From contig NZ_LDWR01000005.1 of NCBI RefSeq assembly GCF_001039005.1, positions 62,001-126,000 on the forward strand: a stretch of 64,000 nucleotides of DNA, written 5' to 3'. The translations under genes and the position numbers were made by a program. The notes below the pieces were generated by a model, which did not search any database, was not told the origin of the DNA, and saw only the letters and a program-made list of their open reading frames with translations. Numbering within the stretch: the stretch's first letter is position 1; every line of letters starts with the position of its first letter. Positions 52,014 to 60,637 of the stretch are shown here, piece after piece. The DNA is from Burkholderia cepacia. Its GTDB lineage: Bacteria; Pseudomonadota; Gammaproteobacteria; Burkholderiales; Burkholderiaceae.

Positions 52014-53176
52014 ATCTGGCCAATGTTGGTTGAATCGCCGAAGCTTGCTTTGACTGGCCCACCACGCGACACGAGAGATGACAAAGCGGTAGCCAAGTGA
52101 TACGGAGTCGTCGACGGCATATCCGACCGTATGACAACGCCCTCGCGCGACAGGCACTCGAACCACCCTTTCTCATGCAGAAATCGAGCGCGAAAAAATT
52201 CCATGACTTGCTGCACACTTCCCCGGATGGTCTCTACTTCATGTGCTGCCAGTGCACGCAGGTACTCCGTCTGCGCCCAGATGCGCTGTGTCGAATCCAG
52301 TACGCGCCCGTTTTTGTCAATTGCCGCATATACGCCCGATGTAGTCGGATCAACACCATTGAGCCGAGCGAAATCAAATGCTTTCGTCAGAGCGCCCCGC
52401 AATCCCGATACCTCGAACGCCGAATGACCACTCTCATATGCAAATGCGTACCACTCGAATTGATGGCCAGGTTCAATCCGATTATTTGGCGCACCGATTG
52501 GAAATTCAGCGATGCACCCAGTAGGTTCGTGAACAAACGATTCCGCGACTGCTTGAACCAAATCCATCAGACGACGATCGTATAGACGATCCTTGGTGAT
52601 TGCACCTGCCTTGAGCCATGCCTCTGTCAGGTGCATCATTGGATTCTGCAACGGGCCTTCGAGTGTTATCGAAAAATCTTCCGACATTAATGAATTCAAT
52701 AAGCAAGAATCAGCACCCGCCACCTTGAATTCACGCAGAATCAATTCAGAAGTATTCGTCACGATCGATAGAGCCTCTTTATCCCCTGACAAGCGCGCGT
52801 ATTCTGCTGTGGAGAAAATCACGAAAGCATGCGTATATAGATCCTTTCTGCGATCGCTAGGATTTCCCTGCGCATCGATACCATATATCCAACCCCCATA
52901 TCTCTTATCCTCGAATCGATCTCGAAGAGATTTGAAAAGCGATGCCGCATGCTCGATTTGCCCAGCGAGGGCAAAAACAAACAACTGCCGCGCGCATGCC
53001 ATTGCGCGATAGCGCACAGGAGTTATTGGGTCGAGGGTATCAGACGAAACCGCCTCAAAAGCAAGTTGCAGCTCCCGGTTATATCCCCGGCCACACCACA
53101 CTGAAAGAATCTTCTTCACATAGTGTGATTCGAGAAATGCCAGCGCCTCTGTCTTCACCAAATCGACCTCGCTCAT
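52010..53176 (-). CDS. AGE-family sugar epimerase/isomerase
   Basis: A 388-residue (alpha/alpha)6-barrel protein of the N-acylglucosamine 2-epimerase/mannose isomerase family. Conserved segments are RYRAMACARQLFVFA, KDLYTHAFVIF, IEPGHQFEWYAF and TPYHLATAL, which carry the usual Arg, His and Glu catalytic residues. It is coupled to hldA by ATGA and lies 77 bp after wcbC, so it probably acts on the capsule sugar precursor. The exact substrate (hexose, hexosamine or heptose) cannot be told. Confidence 0.85.
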   Translation of the reverse strand: MSEVDLVKTEALAFLESHYVKKILSVWCGRGYNRELQLAFEAVSSDTLDPITPVRYRAMACARQLFVFALAGQIEHAASLFKSLRDRFEDKRYGGWIYGIDAQGNPSDRRKDLYTHAFVIFSTAEYARLSGDKEALSIVTNTSELILREFKVAGADSCLLNSLMSEDFSITLEGPLQNPMMHLTEAWLKAGAITKDRLYDRRLMDLVQAVAESFVHEPTGCIAEFPIGAPNNRIEPGHQFEWYAFAYESGHSAFEVSGLRGALTKAFDFARLNGVDPTTSGVYAAIDKNGRVLDSTQRIWAQTEYLRALAAHEVETIRGSVQQVMEFFRARFLHEKGWFECLSREGVVIRSDMPSTTPYHLATALSSLVSRGGPVKASFGDSTNIGQI

Positions 53177-53253
53177 ACCCCGCCCGACAGATTTACATTC
53201 TGCGACACCTCATCATACGACCCAACAGGCGGCGCAGAAATCAGACTCGAAAA

Positions 53254-54417
53254 TCACTTGAACGACTGCACCCCATTCACGATCGGATATGCAACAGAAA
53301 ATATGACATTTAAGAATTTCTGCAATTCGGCAACCGGCGCATTTGACACATACAACAAATCCTTATTGTCCATCATGAAACTCTGTGCCACAAAAAACGA
53401 ATTCGGATCACGCAAATTGATTCTATATACCACTGGCACCTTGCCGTCGGCCGTCATTTTAACGGGTTGATCGGGCCATTGAAGCGTAGCCGCATCTTCG
53501 AGTCGGAATATAAAGACCCCCTGCGCATCGGACCGAGAGTCCTGCAACCCGCCTGCTCGCGCCAATGCCTGAGCCAGCGTGATGCCTTGCGCCTCGAAGT
53601 TGATTTCCTCGTTCTTACCAGTCGCCCCCAGCGCCATGAAGCTATAGGGTTGATAAAGTGCCGTCATCACGTCGCCAGCACGAAGCGGCACGTTTTGCCG
53701 AGGATCGCGGATCACCGCCTGCAGCGGCATGAACGCGACCGTTTTGCCTCGCGTCACCTGGATTGTGATTTTGTCGACCGGCTGGCGAACACCACCGGCG
53801 GCGGCAAGCGCATCAAGCACGCGCTCTCCGCGTGCACTCAATTGCATGCGCGTACTGCCAGCCACGTCGCCAACGACCGTGACATATGACGTTTCGTTGC
53901 GTGCGAGGCGCACCAGCACTTGCGGGTCGTGCGCGATATTCCTGAGCCTCTCGGCAATCACGCGCTGCAACTGCGTCGGCGTCCGTCCTGCCGCTTGCAC
54001 CGCACCCGCGAACGGCACATTTATATTTCCATCTCCGTCAATGACCTGCGAAGGCAATGTCGTTACACGTGCACCACTCGCGTTTACAGTCTCCGCTGGC
54101 CCGCTTCCGAACAAAGTTGCTGGTGGCGCCTCCCAAATGGAAACCTCGACTGTATCGCCCACCCCCAATTGCTGCCGAAACCTCGTGTCATCACCCAGCA
54201 TTGCCGCAAAATCAGCTCGGCCGCGTGCCGCGTACAGTTTACGGGCAACGGCGTCCGTCACGTCGACGATCTGAATTCCTGACCTACTCCCCTGCGCCGC
54301 CGCATCAGAAACCTGGGAACGACTAGGACCAGACGAGGGAATACTTGAACAGGCACCAAGGCCGATCACGCTACCAACTACAATTGCCACCCAGGAAACG
54401 CGGGATACACTTAGCAT
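53254..54417 (-). CDS. wcbC: capsule outer-membrane export lipoprotein (WcbC, Wza/KpsD type)
   Basis: A 387-residue lipoprotein with the lipobox GLGAC (Cys23), a poly_export domain (VGDTVEVSIWEAPPATLFG, VIDGDGNINVPFAGAVQAAG), and SLBB-like repeats (YVTVVGDVAGSTRMQLSARG, GITLAQALARAGGLQD). It forms the outer-membrane polysaccharide channel with KpsE/KpsMT. It is first in the minus-strand operon wcbC-AGE-hldA-GT9-sulfotransferase-FkbM and divergent from wcbB. Confidence 0.92.
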   Translation of the reverse strand: MLSVSRVSWVAIVVGSVIGLGACSSIPSSGPSRSQVSDAAAQGSRSGIQIVDVTDAVARKLYAARGRADFAAMLGDDTRFRQQLGVGDTVEVSIWEAPPATLFGSGPAETVNASGARVTTLPSQVIDGDGNINVPFAGAVQAAGRTPTQLQRVIAERLRNIAHDPQVLVRLARNETSYVTVVGDVAGSTRMQLSARGERVLDALAAAGGVRQPVDKITIQVTRGKTVAFMPLQAVIRDPRQNVPLRAGDVMTALYQPYSFMALGATGKNEEINFEAQGITLAQALARAGGLQDSRSDAQGVFIFRLEDAATLQWPDQPVKMTADGKVPVVYRINLRDPNSFFVAQSFMMDNKDLLYVSNAPVAELQKFLNVIFSVAYPIVNGVQSFK

Positions 54418-54682
54418 TTGATGGAAATCCAGTCATTCAGAGAGCTGCGCGGATTGTCGCACGACAGAACGTGCGCGTGAATCACCGAGCATGGCTACCA
54501 CGTCAATCGTGGTACTCAACCACGCCTTTCGCACAATCACACTCAGCTGAGAGGTAGCGCGAACGGTATCGGTACGTCCGAATTTGGTTTGATGCGCTCC
54601 AAACCAGGGCGTCGACGAGAGCACGGGGACTAGCGCGACCGCATGTAAAATAACTCCACACCCTAGGGATAGAGTCGTTTTT
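54418..54682. other. divergent promoter region between wcbC and wcbB
   Basis: 265 bp without a gene. It is AT-richer near wcbB (TAAAAT at about 54645 could be a -10). An AGGGATAGAG stretch at 54665-54674 is the likely ribosome site of wcbB. No operator is recognisable. Confidence 0.4.
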
Positions 54683-55885
54683 TTGCCACAAGCTCACGAG
54701 CAACACAACTACCACAAATATATTTCTTCCGTGTTAAATATTCTCCTGGATATCTCTCGGCTACTATCCCGACTTTCGACCGGCTTACCACCCACTGGTA
54801 TCGACCGTGTCGGGCTTGCCTATTTGGAGCGGTATTCCACACGGGCCCGGGCCGTTGTAAGCGAACTAGGCTTCTCGAGGGTACTTTCCGAGCGAAATTC
54901 GAAACAAGCGTTCGATTTACTTCTCAACGGTAGGCCGAGTCGATCAGCGGTACATCGATTGATTGCGCGAAGTATGCTCAACTCACACCATGAACGCTTC
55001 GAGCGCGCGTTCGTCCTTCATACCAGTCACAACGGAATGGAAAACACGCGGTATTACCGCGCCATGCAGCGCCGCAACGTCCGCTCCGTATTCATGGTTC
55101 ACGATCTCATACCGCTAACACACGCAGAATATTGTCGCCCCGGCACCGACGAAGCACATCGGCGACGCATCCATACGGCCCTTCGCCATGCCGATGGGCT
55201 TATCGCGAACTCACGGGACACGCTTGAGGCACTTCGGACCGAAGCGCGCCTTGGAGATCTGCCGTTGCCTCCCACCACCATCGCGCACCTTGCGCCCGGT
55301 TTCATCGCACATCCACTTGCATCGCGTCCTCCGTTGGATGTCCCGTACTTCGTCATGCTTGGGACGCTTGAGCCGCGTAAAAACCACTGGTTTATGTTGC
55401 ACATATGGCGGCGACTCGTCGAAACGTATGGTCAGGAGGCACCGAAACTTGTCATCATCGGCCGCCGTGGTTGGGAATGCGAAAACATAGTCGATATGCT
55501 GGATCGCTGCAAAGCCATCCGCGGCGCCGTCATTGAGGAAGCTAACTGCTCGGACGAGCGCCTACATGCGTGGCTCCAGCACGCACGCGCATTGATATTT
55601 CCGTCGTTCGTAGAAGGATATGGCATGCCACTCGTCGAGGCGCTAGCACTCGGCATACCGGTTCTCGCCAGCGATCTCCCCATATTTCAAGAAATCGCCG
55701 GCAATATCCCGGACTACGTCGATCCGCTCGACGGCCCTGGCTGGCTAGCCCGCATCGTCGCGTACGCACAGATGTCCAGCCGGGAACGTGCCGCTCAACT
55801 CGCTCGCATCGACGGTTTCAAGGGACCGACGTGGCAAGCCCACTTCGAGCGTGTCGAACCGTTCCTCGAAGCACTGTTCAAATGA
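54683..55885 (+). CDS. wcbB: GT4-family glycosyltransferase (WcbB)
   Basis: About 400 residues, GT-B fold: LLDISRLLSRLSTGLPPTGIDRV at the N-terminus, VFMVHDLIPLTH, ANSRDTLEAL, YFVMLGTLEPRKNH, and FPSFVEGYGMPLVEALALGIPV with the GT4 donor-binding EGYGMP/E box. The start is TTG 54683 (AGGGATAGAG about 8 nt upstream); GTG 54731, beginning LNILLDISRLL, is an alternative that fits family N-termini. The stop overlaps the wcbA start by 4 bp (ATGA). It is a capsule glycosyltransferase. Confidence 0.87.
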   Translation: MPQAHEQHNYHKYISSVLNILLDISRLLSRLSTGLPPTGIDRVGLAYLERYSTRARAVVSELGFSRVLSERNSKQAFDLLLNGRPSRSAVHRLIARSMLNSHHERFERAFVLHTSHNGMENTRYYRAMQRRNVRSVFMVHDLIPLTHAEYCRPGTDEAHRRRIHTALRHADGLIANSRDTLEALRTEARLGDLPLPPTTIAHLAPGFIAHPLASRPPLDVPYFVMLGTLEPRKNHWFMLHIWRRLVETYGQEAPKLVIIGRRGWECENIVDMLDRCKAIRGAVIEEANCSDERLHAWLQHARALIFPSFVEGYGMPLVEALALGIPVLASDLPIFQEIAGNIPDYVDPLDGPGWLARIVAYAQMSSRERAAQLARIDGFKGPTWQAHFERVEPFLEALFK

Positions 55886-57806
55886 GGCAACGATCATCTG
55901 GCACCCGCAGCCTCTATCAATGGCCGAATGGCATCATGCCCCGGCCATCGGGACCGCCACTTTCACGCTTTGTTACGCCGCTGTCGGCGAAACCTTTTCA
56001 GACCTTGATCGACTGCATCGACGCCGAACTCGAAACTACTCGAGGCATGGTGCCACATCCGAGCATCGCCTCGTCCATGGAGCGCTTTCGAGATGCATGT
56101 GTCTTCGATCCCGCGCAGTTCGTTTCACGTCCGCACCCCGCTCTGCTCGGGTCCACATCGATCGAGCGTGTGCTCGTCATCCGCGAAGGGGCTGAGAATC
56201 GCCTGAATCGGTCATCACGCAGAACCAGCGAAGCGCAGTTCGAACACCTAGTCACGTCAGCACGAAATGCGCATCCAGGAGCTGAACTCTGGCTTGCTGA
56301 TACCGGTGCATCGCATTTATCGACGCATTCGGCACGCCCCCCCCCCGGGCGCTTAATACCACGGTTCGCTATGTAAATGCGCATGGCTCGCTGTGCGCCT
56401 CTATGCGCTACTTCGACCATGTCTACACGATTGCGGCGCCGGAAGGCGTACAGGCTTTGCTTTGGGGCATCCCGCTACACGTCTTCGGCACACCTTATTA
56501 CGCAGGGTGGGGGCTAACTCATGATTACGCGCCTCAACCCCCGAGATATTCGCAAGCAACGTTATCCACATTATTCGAAGCAGCCTTTATCCGACTTTCA
56601 GAGCATATTGATCCGAACACGCACGTAAACGGATCGCTCGACGCGTTGCTATCGTCAATCGAAATGCATCGAGCGACCATGCTGCGCTTTGCCGAAATTG
56701 ATCGAATCGCCGGCGTCCGCTTCCAGTGGTGGAAACGACCATTCGCAACTCCGTATCTGACTGCAGGTGGTGGCAAGCTACGTTGGATAAGCACGCCTAC
56801 CACCGCACAATCAGGCGAATACGCCGCATTCTGGGGGGCACGTTGCACAACCGGTTTACCCGCCGGCCGGCCCATGATTCGAATCGAAGACGGCTTTCTG
56901 CACTCCGCCGGCCTTGGTTCGGACATGAGCCCACCACACAGTCAAGTAATCGACAAACAGGGGCTATACTTCGATGCGAGTCGCCCCAGCGATCTCACAC
57001 AAATCCTGAACGAGACAACATTTACCGAAGCAGAGCTTGTTCGTGCAAATACACTTCGCTGCGAGATTACTCGCCTCGGCATTACCAAATACAACCTCGG
57101 TCGCCGTCGCCCCGACTGGCGCGCTCCGTTAGGTCGACGCATCGCACTTGTACCAGGGCAAGTCGCAGACGATGCATCAATTCGACTCGGCACTTGCGGA
57201 ATTACAACCTCGGCAGAACTGCTTCGCGCGGTGCGGACGCGTCACCCTGATGCTTTTATAGTCTACAAACCGCATCCCGATGTCCTGTCCGGCAATCGAC
57301 AAGGCTTGATCGAAGCCGGTGATCTTGCCGACGTTGTCGAACTCGAGGCCGACCTGATATCACTGATTGAATGTGCCGACGAGATTCATACACTCTCGTC
57401 GTTGTCCGGCTTCGAGGCTCTAATTCGCGGGAAAGCCGTATACACCTACGGACTGCCGTTCTACGCCGGCTGGGGACTTACTTACGACGTGCTCGATCAA
57501 CCCTGGCGCAAACGAACTCTTTCGCTGGACATGCTCACCGCAGGAGTACTGCTACGCTATCCGGTCTATTGGGACTGGACACTCAATATGTTCACGACAC
57601 CAGAAGCCGTCATCAATAGGCTCGCCCCCCTTGCAACCCGCCCCATGCAAAGAATTCAAGGCAATCGATTGCGCTTTCTGCTGAAAGTTATGCGCTGGTG
57701 CAGGAACGCTGTACGACATCTTGTGTGGCGGACCAGAGAATGGTGTGCACCGTTTAACAGGCGGCAACTTGTGCGATCTGTCTTTGCTCAAAGAAGCAGG
57801 AATTGA
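55882..57806 (+). CDS. wcbA: KpsC-like Kdo transferase (WcbA), out of frame at a poly-C tract
   Basis: Homologue of KpsC, the dual Kdo transferase of the capsule linker. ATG 55882 overlaps the wcbB stop. Reading frame 1 stops at 56376 (164 residues); the remainder is in another frame, continuing through CASMRYFDHVYTIAAP to RSVFAQRSRN. The shift must lie between a stop in the downstream frame at 56298 and the frame-1 stop at 56374, and a run of ten C residues sits there. Eleven or eight C residues would restore 641 or 640 residues. The C-terminal half is intact (IRIEDGFLHSAGLGSDM, PGQVADDASIRLG, VYKPHPDVLSGNRQG, GLPFYAGWGLT). The N-terminal half is shorter and more divergent than E. coli KpsC. 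Confidence 0.85.
56337..56346. repeat. poly(C)10 homopolymer tract inside wcbA
   Basis: Ten consecutive C residues followed by GGG, at about codon 152-155 of wcbA, exactly where the reading frame breaks. A single-base gain or a two-base loss re-joins the two halves. This is the classic form of a slipped-strand contingency repeat. Confidence 0.95.
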
Positions 57807-58129
57807 ATGATGTGTTCGTGTCGCCGACAATTTTACGTTATCGAAAACATACTCCATCGATCTTATAGTTTCCGTCAGCAACTTCTGCACGGCAAACAAG
57901 TACTCCGACGCCCCATGTTCATACCCCGATTGCACATGGCGCAAACCACCCCACAACCGAGGTGAAATCAAACCGGCCAGATAGCATCACGTGTGTGCAA
58001 CTAATTTAGGTCAACGCCTGGTCAAACACAGTCTCAGCAACAGCTGATATGCCGAAGTGTACAAGCTCCCCGGGAAGTACCCGCGACCGTGCTAAGGTAC
58101 ACAACGCGAGCAAATCTTCCGAAGCCCCC
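57807..58129. other. 323-bp gap between wcbA and manC
   Basis: A non-coding stretch of mixed composition that marks the transition from the AT-richer capsule genes back to GC-rich sequence. No clear gene, promoter consensus or terminator is visible. manC may have its own promoter here. Confidence 0.4.
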
Positions 58130-59550
58130 ATGATTTATCCCGTCATTCTCTGCGGAGGCAGCGGAACCCGCCTCTGGCCAATGTCTCGTGGCGGCTATCC
58201 CAAGCAGTACCTGCAACTGGTCGGCGATCGCTCGCGCAGCAAACTACCCTTCGCCTTCAGCATATCCCCGGCGCCACCGCCCCCATCATCGTCACCAACA
58301 ACGACCAGCGCTTTCTGGTCGCGGAACAACTCCGTCAGGTCGACATCACACCATTGTCGATCGTGCTCGAGCCGGTAGGCCGGAATACCGCGCCCGCTAT
58401 CGCGATCGCCGCGCTACGCGCCATGCGCGACGAGCCAGATGCACTGCTGCTGGTGCTCCCATCTGACCACGTCATCCTCAACGAGGCGGCATTCATCGCC
58501 GCGGCGAGTGAGGCGGCGGCCATTGCAGCAGATCGTCATCTCGTCACATTCGGCATCACGCCGACCGAAGCACACACCGGCTTCGGCTACATCCGCCGAG
58601 GCCCAACCCTCGTCGACGACAAACAGGTCTACAAGGTGGACGCGTTTGTCGAAAAACCCGATACGCCGACGGCCGAGCGCTTCCTCAGTGACGGCAACTA
58701 CTACTGGAACAGCGGCATGTTCATGCTGAAGGCGTCCACGTACATGGAGGAACTCCATCGTCACGCGCCGGAGATTGCCCGTCAGGCAGAACTCGCATTC
58801 GAATCCGCCAAGCAGGACCACGATTTTCTCCGTCTCGACGCCGACGCATTCTCCGCCTGCCCCAATGTCTCGATCGACTACGCCGTAATGGAAAGGACCG
58901 AACGCGCTGCAGTCATCGCAACAACCGATCTGGGCTGGAGCGACATCGGGTCATGGAGCGCGCTGGCGGACATCGCGGATACCGACGAGCACGGCAACGC
59001 ATTTATCGGTGACATTTTCACGGACGCGGTGAAGAACTCGTACATCCGCGCGGAACACCGGATGGTTGCAGCCCTCGGCCTCGACAACATCGTTATCGTG
59101 GAAACAGCCGACGCCGTACTGGTCGCCCATCGAGACAAGACCCAGGACGTCAAGAAAATCGTCGAATGGCTGAATGCCTCCGGCCGCCACGAATCGGTCA
59201 CGCACCGCCGTGTCGTGCGACCGTGGGGCTCCTACGAAGGCATCGATCAAGGCGACCGCTTCCAGGTCAAACGCATCATCGTGAATCCTGGCGCACAGCT
59301 GAGCCTGCAGATGCACCACCACCGCGCTGAGCACTGGGTCGTCGTAAAGGGCACGGCAATGGTCACAAACGGCGACAAGGAAACCCTCCTGACGGAGAAC
59401 CAGTCGACGTACATTCCGCTCGGCACGACGCACCGATTGAAGAACCCCGGCAAGATTCCGCTCGAACTGATCGAAGTCCAGTCGGGCTCGTACCTCGGCG
59501 AGGACGACATCGTCCGTTTCGAGGATACGTACGGCCGCACGGCCTCGTAA
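58130..59550 (+). pseudogene. manC: mannose-1-phosphate guanylyltransferase (ManC), frameshifted
   Basis: Type II GDP-mannose pyrophosphorylase. The N-terminus ([20 protein letters not shown], with the nucleotide-binding signature) is in one frame up to GDRS at 58234. From there the family sequence continues in another frame ([52 protein letters not shown], and the C-terminal cupin PWGSYEGI to LIEVQSGSYLGEDDIVRFEDTYG). A loss of four nucleotides (or of one) near 58232-58237 explains it. The signature loop is separated from the rest, so the enzyme should be inactive as sequenced unless this is a sequencing error. GDP-mannose or a related GDP-sugar would be its product. Confidence 0.85.
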
Positions 59551-59594
59551 ACGCTGCAGCGTCCGGTGCGCACACCGGTACTGCCTCGCCCCCG

Positions 59595-59628
59595 ACGGGC
59601 AGTACGCGCAAGCGTCCTGCCCGTTTTT
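59595..59628 (+). terminator. intrinsic terminator after manC
   Basis: ACGGGCAG (59595-59602) pairs with CTGCCCGT (59617-59624), with an inner ACGC-GCAA-GCGT stem-loop (GNRA tetraloop) and a following T run. It marks the end of the capsule locus. Confidence 0.85.
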
Positions 59629-59741
59629 CATTACGTCAAGCAACGTAAAGCCGGTTGCCCGGTCCGCACAGGTCAGGTTATAAAAGCGCCACCCACCCCG
59701 GTGCATGCGCCGCCCTTTTTACTCTTGACTTCGGAGAACGC

Positions 59742-60554
59742 ATGATCGATCTCGCCACCGCCCAGCAATTCCTGATGACCCGCGGCCTCGACTTCGGCCT
59801 CAACCTCCTTGCCGCGATCGTACTGTGGTTCATCGGCCGTTGGGCAATCCGCATCGGTACCCGCCTGCTCGGCAAGGTCGTCCGCCGCAGCGGCAAGGTC
59901 GACCCGACGCTGACCGACTACCTGACCTCCGTCGTCGGCGTGCTGCTGACGGTCCTGCTGATCCTCGCGATCCTGCAGATCTTCGGCGTGCAGACGACCT
60001 CGTTCGCCGCCCTGCTCGCCGGCCTCGGCCTCGCGATCGGCACGGCCTGGGGCGGCCTGCTCGCGCACTTCGCCGCCGGCGTGTTCATGCAGGTGCTGCG
60101 CCCGTTCAAGATCGGCGACGTGATCAACGCGGGCGGCGTCACGGGCACGGTGAAGGAGCTCGGCCTGTTCGGCACGACGATCGTCACGCCCGACAACATC
60201 GTGACGATCGTCGGCAACAACAAGATCTTCTCGGACAACATCGCCAACTACAGCGCGACGTCGCATCGTCGCGTCGACCTGACCGCGAAGATCGCGAACG
60301 GCGTCGATGCGGTCGACGCGATCAACCGCCTGAAAGCGTCGATCCAGCAGATCCCGAACGTGCTGACCAACCCGGCACCGGACGTCGGCGTGTTCCAGTT
60401 CACGCCGGAAGGCCCGTTGCTGTTCGTGCGCCCGTCCACGGCACCCGAAAACTACTGGCAGGTGTACTGCGATACCAACCGCGTGATCCTCGAGACGTTC
60501 CGCGACGCGCAATACCCGACGCCCGAAACGCCGGTCTCGCATCGCAGCGCGTAA
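59742..60554 (+). CDS. mscS: small-conductance mechanosensitive channel MscS
   Basis: A 270-residue MscS-family channel with three N-terminal membrane helices. The pore helix region GLGLAIGTAWGGLLAHFAAG is followed by the cytoplasmic beta domain (FKIGDVINAGGVTGTVKELG, NNKIFSDNIANYS). It releases osmolytes on hypo-osmotic shock. ATG 59742 follows GGAG; the in-frame extension to 59655 has no ribosome site. Confidence 0.95.
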   Translation: MIDLATAQQFLMTRGLDFGLNLLAAIVLWFIGRWAIRIGTRLLGKVVRRSGKVDPTLTDYLTSVVGVLLTVLLILAILQIFGVQTTSFAALLAGLGLAIGTAWGGLLAHFAAGVFMQVLRPFKIGDVINAGGVTGTVKELGLFGTTIVTPDNIVTIVGNNKIFSDNIANYSATSHRRVDLTAKIANGVDAVDAINRLKASIQQIPNVLTNPAPDVGVFQFTPEGPLLFVRPSTAPENYWQVYCDTNRVILETFRDAQYPTPETPVSHRSA

Positions 60555-60570
60555 CGAGCGCGGCGGACAA

Positions 60571-60606
60571 AAAAAAGCGTGGCAATTCAAATTGCCACGC
60601 TTTTTT
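60571..60606. terminator. bidirectional terminator between mscS and dedA
   Basis: A long A/T-flanked perfect stem: A-run plus GCGTGGCAAT (60571-60586), TCAA loop, ATTGCCACGC plus T-run (60591-60606). It can serve both convergent genes. Confidence 0.92.
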
Positions 60607-60637
60607 ATTGCACCGAAAAGAAACAGAAGCGCCCCGC

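Noticed and set aside
58225..58240. programmed ribosomal frameshifting in manC
   Set aside because: No slippery heptamer, stimulatory structure or overlapping-frame design is visible, and the two fragments match one normal enzyme.
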